Assembly: GCF_000276665.1 (NCBI RefSeq)
Contig: NW_004955438.1
Coordinates: 11,386,148 to 11,450,147, forward strand
Origin: Chinchilla lanigera
Taxonomy: Eukaryota; Chordata; Mammalia; Rodentia; Chinchillidae
Direction of reading: 5' to 3'
DNA length: 64,000 nt
Below the pieces are notes generated by a model. It had not been told where the DNA came from. It worked only from the letters and a program-made list of their open reading frames with translations, and made no database searches. This document shows, one piece after another, positions 52,201 to 60,951 of the stretch (position 1 is the first letter of the stretch; each line of letters starts with the position of its first letter). Both the position numbers and the translations under genes were made by a program.

Positions 52201-55200
52201 TCCATCGTGATAGAGTGCAGTGGGACGCAAGAGAAAGTAGTCCTGACTTCAACAGGGGAGGTCAAGAATGGATGGGACTGGGGATTTAGCTCAACAGCAA
52301 AGTGCCTGCCTGGCAAGTGCAAGGTCATGAGTTCGATTCCTGGTACTAGAAAAAGAAAAAAGACCAAAAAATAAATAAATAAATAAATAAAAAAGAAAGA
52401 ATGGATTACCAGAAGATGTAGCCTGAAATTGACTTCTGTCCCTTTGCTCCTCGCCATTAAGTTCTATTGATTTTATCTCTGCAAAACTTTCAGTGTTGTT
52501 CCCTTACTACCCATTCCCACTCCAGTGTCCTAACTCTGGCTTTTAGTACCATTTTGCTTGAGTTTTTATGGTAGCTTCTTACCTAGGTTTCTGCCTCTGG
52601 TTTCTGCCTCTGTTGCCCCATCAATCCTTCCTGTGTACAATGAGAATAACAGGTGTGAAAAACAGCTTTTGTTGGATTCTTTAGTCATTCTCTATCATCA
52701 TTAGAAAGAGGTCTGGCTTTTAAGTACGGCCTTGTAGTCTTGTCCCGGTTGTTGTCTCTCACTACTCTCAGTATTTAAAGTCCTGGTCAGTTATACCAAA
52801 TTCCTCAACATTCCCCTAACATGTTATGTACTTTCTTTCCTGCCTGTGTGCTTGTGTTACAGTTTACTTCCAGCTGGAAATGCACCTCACCACCACTATC
52901 ATATCTAGCTATTGAAATCATGTCTGTCGCTCCCTCCCTAAAACTCCCGGTTCACTTCCTCTTCTGTGCTCGCAAATACAATTTTCTTGTTGGCTATAAT
53001 ACAGTTATGCTCGTATGTGTGTGAAGCTGTTTTGTTTCACTATTCAATTGCCGTCAAACTGAAGACGTTGTTATCTTCTTCATTTTTGCATCTCATTACC
53101 ATCATAAAACATGCATGCAGTTGATGCTTGACAATTTAGTTGAATTAAATTGGAGAGAAAAAATTGGCAGCTGGTGGAAACTGTTTCTCTGCATTCGGAC
53201 TCTCGGATACTGGCCTGAATGTTTCCATTATGCCTAGACTTTCTTTAAACATGCTCAGTTTTCTTTGCATAGGAATGCATATGGCAAACTCCTTTCCAAT
53301 AGTGCCGGGAGTTATCTCCTGAGGATGCGTTAAGAAAAAACATAGGACCCATATTTTCTTCCTTTCTTTGGCTTCCATGTAACTCAATATCTGACTGTCT
53401 ATTCATTTGTTTTTGAAATTTGTTTATCCTTTCATTTACAGTGCTTAAAAATCTATTTCTCTTTTTTCTGTTCTTGTTTTATGTATATATATTTATTATA
53501 AGCCTTTTAAAATCACTTTTGGAAAAAGGTTACTGAATAAAAGTATACAGAATTAAACTCAGTGACTAGCATGTATAAAATTCAGTGACTACCTCAGTCA
53601 TGTGATTAAGACTTGCTGCTCAGTTAATATTGTGTACATAAATATATTGTTTTTCAGAGCTTTAGGGGTCTTTTGTAACATTTTATACATATTCTTTGTG
53701 ATATTTGTGGGACTTCTGAAGAGGCAGGGGCTTTCACTGCATCACACATTCTCTGACTTAGGCTAGTCTTTGGGCCACATTTAATCACGTTAAGCCCATT
53801 TTCCAACAGCTGTTTGAGTATCAGCCACACCAATGCTTGAAGTTTAGATTATGGAAATTGATCAAGGCTATTTTTGCAGTCCTTTAAGTGAAAGCAGTTC
53901 AATGAAATACACTGTATATCTTTTTGATTTTATTTTATAAAATGAGACATTGTTATATCTAAGTAGCTCTTAGATGGCTAAGGATGAGTAGTTATGACAA
54001 AACCTAACAGGTCTATTAAGGACAGACCGAATTAAAGCTGTATATGCTTCAATGATGGATTTAATGGTAAGAAAATGCTTCCTGGGCAGAAAATGTAGGC
54101 ACAGACATCAGAACAATCATATTTAGGCAAAGAGCAAATCTTATATTCATAGACTGGGATGATCAGTATCAGATATCAAATAAAGGAAAAGAAACAAAAA
54201 AAAGATTTCTAGAATGATGACATAGTATGTCTGTATTACTCAACTGGGAATTATTATTTACCGAAACATGTTTAAGGATAACTAAAAAATACGAGCTTTT
54301 ATCTCAGAGCAAAAGATGTTTTCAAAGAAGCATCTTTCGGTTCTTCCAGTAAAATGGAGACACTAAGCATTTATTCAGGTCACTTGCCATATGTCCAGCT
54401 GATCATAAGCTCTTTGGGTAGTGACCTGGTGTGACCGGGCTTACTGGAAGCTATTAGTCCTGCTGTGACTACACGGCAGACAGACTCTTCACACACCATT
54501 TGAGGATTAGATAGCCAGCGAAAATGGGAGATAGGTGACTTTGCTACACCGCACATATTAACACACATGCCAGTGTGTGTGTGGTACAAATTACCTGTTT
54601 TTCACATGCTACTCTTATAGTTGTAATTTGTCTCTATCCATATCCTGGAGGTTTGAAGAAAATGCTGTAATATTTATTTTTAAAGTTGAATGTCTAATTA
54701 TTTTAATGGCTGTTTTTAGGTTAGGAATGTATCGTGATGCAGAAAAACAGTTTAAATCAGCCCTGAAGCAGCAGGAAATGGTAGATACATTTCTCTATTT
54801 GGCAAAAGTAAGTAAATACTATTAATCTGAATGAAATCTGGGGCAAATTGCCACTTCCTTGAGGAATATTTGGCACATTAATGTGTTCAGATTTAACTTG
54901 TTTTTCTTTCTAGCAAGGGAAAAGAGTATACGGAGGGTAGCCACCTCAGGACAAATTGATTGCCATGAAAAATAAGAAAACTGTTCTGAAAGGTTGCCCA
55001 TTAGAACAGAAAAAAATACTATAGGCTCAGTACCCCATGAGTAACAGGTCCCAGAGGAGCCTTTTGTCTACAACACATTTATCTTACTCCTGATGAGGTT
55101 GTAGAGAGCAGGGACTGTTCTTACATAGGTCCTTGGTTACTCATCTCTGCCAGAATAATAAAGGTCTTTTTTCTTTTTTTTTAATTGAGCACCTACTCAG

Positions 55201-57020
55201 TGTAAGGCATTCTATCCCATTCATTGGTTATGCAGTTTAATTTAATTCTCACAATACTAGGCAGAGTAGGTTTTATAATTTCCTTTTACTCTTAAGGAAA
55301 AGGAAACTTCAAGAGTGTAGGTGTTGCAGGGTCCCTGGGCTATAGCCACTATTCAAACCTGGATCTCTCCAACTCCAGAGCCTGCTCACTGTTACCTGGT
55401 ACCAGTCACAGCCACAGCAGAAATGAAAGACCTCTCAGTAAAGGTTGAACATTTTAAATCTGAAAATCTGAAATCTCAGATGTTCCAAAAATGAAACTTT
55501 TTGAGTACCTGGCCTGATGCCAGAAGTGGAAAATTCCACACATAATGCCCTATAATGAGTTGCAGTCAAAATGCAGGTGCACTAAGAATATTGTATAAAA
55601 TTATCTTTGGGTCATGGGGACAAGGTACAGGTGAAATAGCTAATGAATTTTGTGTTTAAATGGGTTCCATTCCCAAGATATTGCATTATGTAGATGCAAA
55701 TATACTAAAATCCAAAAGAAACCTGAAATCCGGAGCACTTCTGATCCCAGGCATTTTAGATAAGGGATAATCAAGCTGTATCAAGATAAAGTTACTTTTT
55801 GACCTTCTCCAACAGTGCTTTGAAAGGAACACATCCGATGAAGTGATAGTTGTGGAACCATCTTGCCGTATCTTTCAGAATTTTCTAAAAAAATGTGGTA
55901 AAGAAGGTGACCGATAATAGGAAGCACTAGCTTTTTGTCCAGCGTCTTAGACTGTGGTGGTGGCCTTTGCTCTCTTAAATTTTTTATATCGCCCAGGAAC
56001 CAGATGAAAGGTGCTTGAAAGTCAGCCAAGAGAGACAAAGACCCAGTGAACACATCAGGTGAAGGCTAAAAAGAAGCAATCTTAACGCACATTTTGCGAC
56101 AAACTCACTAACCCAGTCTTATTTATATTTTATTAAATATTTTGTATTTATAATTGTATTATATTTAAAAAATAAGCTCAGAAGTGTATAAGGCAAAATT
56201 TGAAAACGTTTTCATCCATATCTGTCCCTCTCATCTCATACTTGAGAGATAAATGCTGTGTGCCGTTGTCTGTGTCTCCGTTTGGGCTTCTTATTTAAGC
56301 ACCACCTAACTGTTTAGAAAGTACATCCAAAATCATGAAAGCAAGGGCCCGTAAAGTCCTCCTTTTCTATTTCAGAAATTCCTGTTACGTGTGTGGGTTA
56401 TCCATGCGCATGTCCTCGGTCCTGGTTAGGTGGAAGCCCTCAAGCACCCAGTGGTTCAGCTCTCCGACCGCATACCTTACAGACTTGTTTCCCCGCTTTT
56501 GGAGGGGAAAACACGCTCTACGCTGTCACCCTCTTAGACCTTGTTCCTTGGGTTCTTCCCTCTTTCTCCAGCACCTTCAACTTTAGTCTCCTGTTTGGTT
56601 CCTTACAGCCAGCCTCTAGACATATGTAGGTCTGCTCTAGTCTGTAAGGATTTTCTCCTGATTTCTTGTCTAGGTGCTGCTCAGTGTCCACAATAAATAA
56701 TTGTTGGAGGAAAAGGTGAATGAGTGCTTTCGATATAACATGTGGCAATAACACTGTCACATAATTGGAAATTAATTCCGCACATTTCTGAAGAAGTTTT
56801 ACTATGATATCTGGGAGATACTTTGTTGTTAATCCATAGTATAATCTTGACATATAAGTATAATTATTTTAAGAATTGATACTTTTATTAAAATGTGTTT
56901 TGCTTATAGGTTTACATGTTGTTGGATCAACCTGTAACTGCTTTAAACCTTTTCAAACAAGGCTTAGACAAGTTTCCAGGAGAAGTAACCCTGCTCTGTG
57001 GGATTGCCAGGATCTATGAG
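24135..57020 (+). CDS. TTC8: TTC8/BBS8, BBSome TPR subunit (10 coding exons, 3' part outside window)
   Basis: TTC8 is a tetratricopeptide-repeat subunit of the BBSome, the coat complex that moves membrane proteins in and out of primary cilia; human loss causes Bardet-Biedl syndrome 8 and retinitis pigmentosa (established knowledge). Ten exons, each with AG acceptor and GT donor, join in one open frame of 909 nt, 303 codons. In order they encode an N-terminal TPR-like helix pair (residues about 4-37), the optional exon 2A decapeptide (39-48), an acidic helix, a Pro/Gly/Arg/Thr-rich linker with repeated RP-x-T motifs (about 89-163), and TPR units over about 223-303. The family length is about 530-540 residues, so roughly 240 C-terminal residues lie to the right. 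The ATG at 24135 has G at -3 and +4 and fits the conserved N-terminus. No stop or frameshift is seen, so the gene looks functional. Identity was recognised from remembered orthologues, not a database search. Confidence 0.97.
25010..25172 (+). mobile_element. L1 3'UTR end
   Basis: GGAGGGAGGGGAGAAGGGAG and GTAATCATTATGTACTGCAA end in an A-rich tail. It shares the end motif with the copy at 12385-12440. Confidence 0.8.
25258..25300. repeat. (CA)n microsatellite
   Basis: About 21 CA units. Confidence 0.95.
27031..27236 (-). repeat. B4-like SINE (ID plus B1-type unit)
   Basis: GGTACTGGGCTTTGAACCCA and GAGCTACATTCCCAGCACC (reverse ID), then TTTTGAGACAGTTTCTCAT and TCCTGCCTCAGTCTCCCAGA (7SL part). 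Confidence 0.88.
29537..29632 (-). repeat. Young ID SINE with 14-bp target duplication
   Basis: TTTTTCTCCGGTACCGGGAA to GAGCTAAATCCCCAGCCCC. Flanked by exact TAAAGTTTTATTTA at 29523-29536 and 29633-29646. It landed next to a truncated older ID (about 29490-29522). Confidence 0.96.
29685..29800 (-). repeat. MIR SINE
   Basis: GTTCAAGGTCATGCCTTGAA then GATGAAACCCAGGTCATCC resembles the reverse MIR box. Confidence 0.5.
30570..30690 (+). repeat. MIR SINE
   Basis: TTTAACATCCCTGAATTCTT, CTTGTCTGTAAAATTGATAA, TAATACCCACTTGC match the MIR core in sense. Confidence 0.65.
32047..32076 (+). CDS. TTC8: TTC8 exon 2A, 30-nt retina-type microexon
   Basis: A 30-nt segment between a pyrimidine-containing TTTCCAG acceptor and a GTAAAG donor reads E P A P D L P V S Q in frame. 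It matches the ten-residue insert of human TTC8 (remembered as EPDPELPVHQ) at the same place, between the SPYDQ and AAWILK blocks. Both flanking introns are phase 0, so skipping or including it keeps the frame. In human this exon is retina-specific, and a splice mutation before it gives non-syndromic retinitis pigmentosa (established knowledge). Retina-specific use in this species is inference. Confidence 0.92.
33956..34109 (-). repeat. B1-type SINE with duplication
   Basis: ACCAGCATTGAACTCAGTAT, GCCCAGGCTGGCCTCAAACT, GAATTACAGGCTTGCAACAC. Duplication AAACAATTT at 33947-33955 and 34110-34118. Confidence 0.9.
34470..34615 (-). repeat. B4-like SINE
   Basis: GATACTGGGGATTGAACCCA (ID part, shortened) then TTTTGAGACAGAGTCTTGCT and TTCAGCCTCCCGAGTAGCTA. 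Confidence 0.85.
34906..34982. repeat. Tandem duplication of an AT-rich unit
   Basis: AAAATATATGCATGGAT followed by a GATTAATAA-type stretch occurs twice in tandem, with one change near the unit end. Confidence 0.8.
35013..35164 (-). repeat. B1-type SINE with duplication
   Basis: TTCAGGCTGGCCTTGAGCTC, ACTTTGTAGCCCAGGCTGGT, CTCGAACTCGCAGCAATCC. Duplications TAAGACCACAC (35002-35012) and TAAGACCATAC (35165-35175), one mismatch. Confidence 0.94.
35524..35765 (-). repeat. B4-like SINE preceded by (TTTA)n tract
   Basis: About 12 TTTA units, then GTACTGGTGATTGAATCCAG, CACTGAGCTACTTGCCTAG (ID part) and CAGGTTGGCGGGGAATTTGC, GCCTCCCAGGTAGCTGG. Confidence 0.88.
36603..36685 (-). repeat. ID SINE with target duplication
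   Basis: TTTTTTTTGGTACCAGGAAT to GAGCCATATTCCCAGCCCC; TAGGATC at 36592-36598 and 36686-36692. Confidence 0.92.
37255..37525 (+). mobile_element. L2 LINE 3' fragment
   Basis: CAACATTTCTTGGACCCCTA, TTATGTACAAAAACTATATG and AAATCAGGGAAGGCTTTATA follow the L2 3' order in sense. Confidence 0.65.
37854..37974 (+). CDS. TTC8: TTC8 exon 3
   Basis: 121 nt between TTTGTAG and GTAAGT, entering in phase 0 and leaving one base of a codon. It encodes AAWILKARALTEMVYIDEID and then an acidic stretch ending ...IAQVP, near-identical to remembered BBS8. The WILKARAL segment is a helix that completes the N-terminal TPR region; the acidic DEID/DQEG part starts the linker. Confidence 0.96.
37975..38942 (+). other. 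TTC8 intron 3
   Basis: About 1 kb. A MIR core in sense at about 38650-38800 (TCTTGAATTTGATTCTGAGC ... GTGAAGACTGAATGTGATAA). No other feature. Confidence 0.7.
38943..39006 (+). CDS. TTC8: TTC8 exon 4
   Basis: 64 nt between CTCCTAG and GTACGA. The split Arg codon from exon 3 is completed here, then PGTSLKLPGTNQTGGPSQAI follows. This is part of the low-complexity Pro/Gly/Thr linker of BBS8. It leaves two bases of an Arg codon for exon 5. A 55-bp block starting 21 bp after its end is repeated exactly downstream of exon 6 (see findings). Confidence 0.95.
39027..39081 (+). repeat. 55-bp direct repeat, copy 1
   Basis: Identical over all 55 bp to 39584-39638. It begins TCTCTGTCACTAAATATTGA and ends TTATCTTCTTTGT. 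It sits 21 bp after exon 4, inside the 101-bp intron to exon 5. Confidence 0.97.
39108..39267 (+). CDS. TTC8: TTC8 exon 5
   Basis: 160 nt between CTCACAG and GTAAGT, completing the split Arg codon and ending in phase 0. It encodes the RP-x-T repeat region (RPITQTGRPVTGFLRPSTQ and on to ...GRFIRLGT). This basic, proline-rich linker is typical of BBS8 and carries several RP[IVS]T units. It is only 101 bp after exon 4, a tight cluster that also includes exon 6. Confidence 0.96.
39486..39575 (+). CDS. TTC8: TTC8 exon 6
   Basis: 90 nt, exactly 30 codons, between CTCATAG and GTATGT, phase 0 at both ends. It encodes ASMLTSPDGPFINLSRLNLT followed by KYSQKPKLAK, matching remembered BBS8. Skipping it would keep the frame. 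Confidence 0.96.
39584..39638 (+). repeat. 55-bp direct repeat, copy 2
   Basis: Perfect second copy of 39027-39081, 9 bp after the end of exon 6. Offset between copies is 557 bp. Confidence 0.97.
39703..39813 (+). repeat. ID SINE with 15-bp target duplication
   Basis: GGGGCTGGAGATACAGCTCA to GAGTTCAATTCCCAGTACTG and an A-rich tail. ACAAAATAAAAATTT at 39688-39702 and 39814-39828. Confidence 0.96.
39984..40132 (+). repeat. B1-type SINE with duplication
   Basis: CATAGTGGCACATGCCTGTA, AGGCCAGCCTAGGCTACATA, then ATCCAGCCTGAACTACATAC and an A-rich tail. Confidence 0.92.
40194..40230. repeat. (TG)n microsatellite
   Basis: About 18 GT units. Confidence 0.95.
42047..42139 (+). repeat. ID SINE with 16-bp target duplication
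   Basis: GGCCTGGGATATAGCTCAGT to GAGTTCGATTCCTGGTACTG. TCAAAATGGGTAATTC at 42031-42046 and 42140-42155. Confidence 0.96.
42299..42343 (+). CDS. TTC8: TTC8 exon 7 (45 nt)
   Basis: A 45-nt small exon of 15 codons between CTTCACAG and GTAAGT, phase 0 at both ends, encoding ALFEYIFHHENDVKT. It forms a helix ahead of the main TPR array. Too short to show as an open reading frame by itself; it was found by matching the BBS8 order and by its strong splice sites. Confidence 0.95.
43890..44400 (+). mobile_element. L2 LINE 3' fragment
   Basis: AACAGAGACCCGAGGAAGGA, AGGAGCATTTCAGGCTGTGA and AGGCCCGTGTGGCTGGCGTG appear in the L2 3' order, then TGCCATTTTGTAGTTCATGG. Confidence 0.75.
44500..44584 (+). 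repeat. Older ID-type SINE
   Basis: TAGGGTATGTGTAGCTCAGT, GAAGCCCTGGGTTTGGTTTC, CAGCATC and a (AAACC)n tail. Confidence 0.85.
45860..46270 (+). mobile_element. Old L1M ORF2 3' fragment
   Basis: GATGTTCATTGTAGATGCAG, TTGGAAAACAACCTAAATGT, TGGAATTTCATGCAGCCACT: degenerate sense L1M. Confidence 0.8.
48120..48440 (-). mobile_element. L1 ORF2 fragment, antisense
   Basis: TCTTTGTCTTGTTCCTGATT, TATGATGTTAGCTATTGGTT, TATTGTGATGATCATATGGT match reversed L1 ORF2. Confidence 0.85.
49637..49741 (-). repeat. Young ID SINE with 15-bp target duplication
   Basis: Poly(T), TTTGGTACCGGGAACCGAAC to GAGCTAAATCCCCAGCCCC. AGTTTGCAGCTTTCT at 49622-49636 and 49742-49756. Confidence 0.97.
50301..50386 (+). CDS. 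TTC8: TTC8 exon 8
   Basis: 86 nt between TTCAAAG and GTAAAA. It encodes ALDLAALSTEHSQYKDWWWK then VQIGKCYY plus a split Arg codon. The WWWKVQIGKCYYRLG segment is helix A of a TPR completed by exon 9. It follows an intron of about 8 kb. Confidence 0.96.
50430..50650 (-). repeat. MIR SINE
   Basis: AGGTGGAGAAACAGTGGCAC, TTACATAGCTGCTAAGAGGC and GATTCACACCCAGGCAGCC match reversed MIR. Confidence 0.75.
50740..50815 (+). repeat. 5'-truncated ID SINE with 14-bp target duplication
   Basis: Starts inside the tRNA-like part (AGCACAGCGCCTGCCTGGCA) and ends in an A run. GTCTCAAATATATC at 50726-50739 and 50816-50829. Confidence 0.94.
51120..51310 (-). repeat. MIR-like SINE
   Basis: CAGATGAGAAAAATTGAGCC, CAAAGTTAAAGTGAAAGGCA, AGTTTGATCTCCA resemble reversed MIR. 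Confidence 0.6.
51527..51641 (-). repeat. B1-type SINE without internal duplication
   Basis: TTGAGACAGGGTTTCACTCT, GCAGTTCAGGCTGGCCTCAA, ATTCACAGCGATCCTCCTGC, GCTGGGATTATAGGCGTGCG. Only one CAGGCTGGCC unit, unlike most copies here. Likely inexact target duplication AAGACAAATTT / AACACAAATTT. Confidence 0.93.
52274..52396 (+). repeat. ID SINE with 10-bp target duplication
   Basis: GGACTGGGGATTTAGCTCAA to GAGTTCGATTCCTGGTACTA, then an (AAAT)n tail. AAGAATGGAT at 52264-52273 and 52397-52406. Confidence 0.95.
52480..53135 (-). mobile_element. L2 LINE fragment
   Basis: CTTTTAAGTACGGCCTTGTA, TTACCTAGGTTTCTGCCTC and GCATGCAGTTGATGCTTGAC lie in L2 order, reversed. Confidence 0.6.
54720..54807 (+). 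CDS. TTC8: TTC8 exon 9
   Basis: 88 nt between TTTTTAG and GTAAGT, completing the Arg codon and ending in phase 0. It encodes LGMYRDAEKQFKSALKQQEM then VDTFLYLAK. The A-E-x-x-F-x-x-A-L pattern is the classic TPR helix B signature. Human BBS8 has Glu where this has Asp in MYRDAEK, as I recall it. Confidence 0.96.
55160..55390 (-). repeat. MIR SINE
   Basis: ATTGAGCACCTACTCAGTGT, TAATTCTCACAATACTAGGC, TATTCAAACCTGGATCTCTC match reversed MIR. Confidence 0.75.
55437..55782. mobile_element. Tigger-like DNA transposon, non-autonomous
   Basis: Both ends carry the same inverted motif (AAGGTTGAACATTTTAAATC at the left; reversed AGATAAGGGATAATCAAGCT at the right). Internal GAAACTTTTTGAGTACCTGG and GGAAAATTCCACACATAATG are known from Tigger-derived (Tc1/mariner) repeats. 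No transposase frame. Confidence 0.75.
56910..57020 (+). CDS. TTC8: TTC8 exon 10 (last one in window)
   Basis: 111 nt, 37 codons, between GCTTATAG and GTAAGG, phase 0 at both ends. It encodes VYMLLDQPVTALNLFKQGLD and then KFPGEVTLLCGIARIYE: one full TPR and the first helix of the next. Met-Leu at the third and fourth positions differ from Val-Ser in the human sequence as I recall it. The next exon, expected to start E-M-N-N-M, was not found in the remaining 7 kb. Confidence 0.96.
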
Positions 57021-57439
57021 GTAAGGTTCAAATCATTTTAAAAGCTGAGGTTAAGTTGAGGTTATGTGTTACCTAAATAAGTGCAGAGTCCCTCAGGGTT
57101 CTGACAAGGAGAACAATTTATAAAATTATGATTGTCAGCCTGTGATTTATCAGTAGAATAAGAGATTTTAATGTCTGTATCTAGTCAAGCTGAGTTTTTA
57201 TTATGAAGTGTTTCAGAAATATAGGAGAATATATAAAATGGTATCAGATAGAGATTTATATTATTTTCCCTGTATGAATAGCCTGTTTTCCCAGCCTGTT
57301 TACTGAGCCTTTCCTAAGGTCCATAATATTTCACTTTTATGGGTGATATAGCTTGAGGCTTTCTATTCTATTCTTTGTTCTGTTCCTTTAATTTCTCTAA
57401 CTTTGTAACACTTAGCATCTAATAGGGTTCTTCTTCGTC

Positions 57440-57850
57440 AGGAGCCTCTTGACTATTTTGGGATTTTACTTATTCTTACAAATTTTACAGTCGTGGTCAA
57501 ATTCCCTGAAAAGTCTCACTGAATTATGTTCCCTGTTACCTAATTACTACAGTTGTATGGTAATTTCTGAAATAAGATTCTGCAAATTCTACCACCTTGT
57601 TTTTCTTCTTCTCAGTCGGTTAATTTTGGCTCATCACTCTTCTATATTGATTTTAGGATTAACTATCAAGAAACATTCAGAAATTCTGCAGGTGTATTGA
57701 TCAGAATTGTATTAAATATATCCATGATGCGTGTGGGCTTGTGGATTGCCTTTCTTCCTGATCTCAGGCATGATATCATGCTTAATTTACTTGAGTCTTT
57801 TTGTTCTTCAAGGAATATTTTGTAATTATGTCCCCCAGATCACCCTGATG
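57440..57850 (-). mobile_element. Old L1M fragment, antisense
   Basis: TTCTTCAAGGAATATTTTGT, CAGAATTGTATTAAATATAT and GATTGCCTTTCTTCCTGATC resemble the reversed L1M ORF2/3' region. Confidence 0.6.
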
Positions 57851-59012
57851 TTTAGTGATTTACTAGAATTCCCAGTACTTAGCCTATAGTTGTACTCATT
57901 GCTTAGATTTATTCAGGCAAAAGATAAAAAACAAACTCAGTAAAGAACAAAAGCTCAAGGGGCAAAGTTCAGAGGAAAGCTTCCAACAGTCTCCTTCCTT
58001 TGGAATTGAATAGGATATGCTAATTTCATCCAAGAATAAGTTGTTACAACTGACAACAAGCGTCGTCCACAAGCGTCGTCTACCAGGATAGCTCATCAGA
58101 CCCTGTATCCAAGGTTATTGTTAGGGGCTAGTCCTACAGATACCCTCTGCCTATTGCATACCAATGTTTCAGACCCCCACAAATAAGCAGGTGATTGGTA
58201 CAAAGCATTACTGTTTGTACAGTTAAGTGTAGCAAGCTGCTTTTGTCATTTGGGGAAAGCTTATATCAACATAGAGAGCCAGTGAGCAAGTTGTGTTTTC
58301 AGGCCCAAGCCTGTCCAAGGACAGCAGATTCAGGTCTTTTCTGCACGTATGCCTTCCCAGATATAACTGAACGGAATCCTTACTTTTTCTCTCTCGTATT
58401 TCCTGTTTATTTCAAGTGAATAAGAATGTATTACTTTTTAAAAGTTAGTTTGATCCTAGCTACTCTAAATTTTAAGATCTTGTCCATAGATTCTCTTGAA
58501 ATTCTATGTAAATAAAATAAATCATTGTGTGCCAATAGTTTCATTTCTTTGTTTCTGTTATTTTATTACTTCTAAAAATACATTGTATTGCTTAAGATTT
58601 CCAATATAGTCCTAAACAAGAAAATCTGTGTTTTCTTTAAATTCCTTGAAAATGCTAGGTACAAGACTTCAAAATTAGAGTGCTAAGGAAGAATGGAAGA
58701 AGTTGCTGTGTCTAGATCATAGTGTGTGAAAGATTTTTATTTTCTGCATTTTCCGAATTTTTTATAATGAACGTGGATTTTACTTTTTAAATGGAAAAAT
58801 ATTATTTTACATTGTGTAGAAAAAATGTTTCCTTTTAAAATATAATTTTAATAACTGTATATATAAAAGACTCTGATCTGCCAATACAGTACAGATAGTG
58901 TGTATTTTTGTATCTTTGCTTGTTGTTACCCTGAACTGAATATGAACAAAACTTGGACCAAAAAGCTCAGAAAGGAAATAAAAGGGAACCAGTTTTGAAA
59001 CCAGTGAAATTC

Positions 59013-59120
59013 TGGGTTTTTTTTTTTGTTTGTTTGTTTTGTTTTTGGTACTGGGAATCAAACTCAGGACCTTGCGCTTGCCAAGCAGGCGCTTATGCCA
59101 CTGAGCTATATCCCCTGCCA
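59013..59120 (-). repeat. ID SINE with 16-bp target duplication
   Basis: GTTTTTGGTACTGGGAATCA to GAGCTATATCCCCTGCCA. GAAACCAGTGAAATTC at 58997-59012 and 59121-59136. Confidence 0.96.
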
Positions 59121-59869
59121 GAAACCAGTGAAATTCATGCGAATTCTCCTAATGCAGTTGGGGCTCTTGGACCTTAGGCTCTGCCTTTTGCACTTGTCTG
59201 TCCCTGTGCCCTCTCCTCTGAGGCAGGAAGTGCTAGCACAAAGGGTAGGGAACCACTGTGTCTATAAAGTGCGGTGCTATTCACAATTCCTTCCAAGCCT
59301 CTGTTGTAGTCACTATTGCTATGGCTGAGGAAGAGAGTGGTCCCTGAGTGGATCCTTTTATTAGCTACCTTCTTTCTTTGGCTGCTCTGAATTAAGTTTG
59401 CACTTGAAAGAAGGAAGTGGAAAGGGAAGTATCCTAATTGTAGAGACAATGTTTTGTGCAGAGGTAGAGTAAGCACAGACTCAACAGAGGTGGAGTACTT
59501 CCCACTTGGATTTAGGTGGTTCACTTCCCTTCTGCCAAAGCTTACCACACCAAAGTCACATTTCCAGGGGATTCTTTTTCTCATCATGTCATGTGACAAT
59601 GGATGTAGAGTTAATTAGTAAAGTTTGTTCCTTAGTACTGTAGGACGTTGTGTATGCCTTGAGGGATTTTTGTTATGTGCATTGTACTTTTCTCTGGAGG
59701 ATTCTCTTCCATTATGTTCTCTCCTTTCTATTTATCACTTTCATTTTAGTATTATATCTTTCCAGTGTTTCCTATTTATAAATGAACACACCTCTGGTTC
59801 ATTGCTTGTTTTGTACAGACCCTCTTTTAAAATGTTTTATCTTTTCTAAATCTTTGGTGGCTTTTTGTT

Positions 59870-60032
59870 CTTTTTTTTTTTTTTTTTGTCATTTTGGAGA
59901 CAGGATCTCACTATGCAGTTCAGGCTGGCCTTGAGCTCACTTTGTAGCCCAGGCTGGTCTCGAACTTGCAAGGATCCTCCTGCCTTGGCCTCCTAAGTGC
60001 TGGGATTACAGGCATAAACCAACAAGCCTGGT
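59870..60032 (-). repeat. B1-type SINE with duplication
   Basis: Poly(T), TTTGGAGACAGGATCTCACT, TTCAGGCTGGCCTTGAGCTC, CCCAGGCTGGTCTCGAACTT, GGGATTACAGGCATAAACC. TTTTTGTTCTT flanks on both sides. Confidence 0.94.
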
Positions 60033-60679
60033 TTTTTGTTCTTGAGACGTTTTTGTTTGACAGACAGGCCCTATTTTAGCTGTTCTTTGTTGAAAAGTAT
60101 TTGAAATTAGAAGTCTAACCCTAGAAATATTATTCTAGTAATCCTCAAACTTCATTGTGTCTGAAAGTTATTGTAGAAGCGTGTAAGAAGAACAACCCAT
60201 CTTCCTCCTCAGAAGCCATGGAAATTGGGACTCAGGAATTTGTATTTTTAACAAGCTAGGTGATTCTAAGGCATAACATTTTGAGGACTATTGTATCACT
60301 CATTGTCTTACACTATTTGCAGTTTTATCATATAAAATTGAAAGCAAAATATAGTTAGTATTTTGTAAAATGGTTCAAAAATAACTACTGGAAAAATCAT
60401 TTAAATGATACCAACTTTCTTATGTATTTTAATGATGTTTATATACTTGAAAATGTTATTTTAAATCTATATTAATAAAATCTATTCTAGAACTAGTATA
60501 ATTTAAACAATTCAGATGCGGGAATAAATTAAAGGATGAAAATAGAGCCCACATATGTTCATACATATGAAAATTTAGGATGTGATAAAGATTGCCTGTT
60601 AAGTCAACTGAATTATTGGATTATTAAATAGTTTAAAAATAGAGCTGGATGAGTAATGATTTCTTATACTAAAATAATT

Positions 60680-60932
60680 AATTACTGCCAGATTTAAAAC
60701 TTCAAGGAGTCAAAACTTCAAAAAATGAAACCATGAAAGTTCCAGAAGAAAATGCAGATGCATTATTTGTATAAATTAGAATAGGGAAGATCTTTCTAAA
60801 CATGACAGTAAAGGTCAATCAGTTTGAGAACATAAAAGATAAACTCCCCAAATAGCAACAAAAATTTAAATAAAACTAAACCAAAAGGCAAAAAGATATC
60901 AAACAGGGAAAACACCTGTCATACCTGAGACA
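60680..60932 (+). mobile_element. Old L1M ORF2 fragment
   Basis: GAAACCATGAAAGTTCCAGA, AGAAAATGCAGATGCATTAT, GGGAAGATCTTTCTAAACAT: sense L1M text, interrupted at about 60933 by the ERV fragment. Confidence 0.75.
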
Positions 60933-60951
60933 GACAAGACTTTTTTTTTTT

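Larger units (their letters stand above)
50387..54719 (+). other. TTC8 intron 8
   Basis: About 4.3 kb with MIR remains, two ID elements, a B1-type SINE and an L2 fragment. 53150-54700 shows no gene or assignable repeat. Confidence 0.8.
54808..56909 (+). other. TTC8 intron 9
   Basis: About 2.1 kb with a MIR piece and a Tigger-like element. 55790-56900 has no assignable feature; open frames at 56335-56629 show no domain. Confidence 0.8.

Noticed and set aside
59174..59599. 141-codon minus-strand open frame
   Set aside because: Intron DNA after an ID element; no recognisable domain and no conservation evidence.
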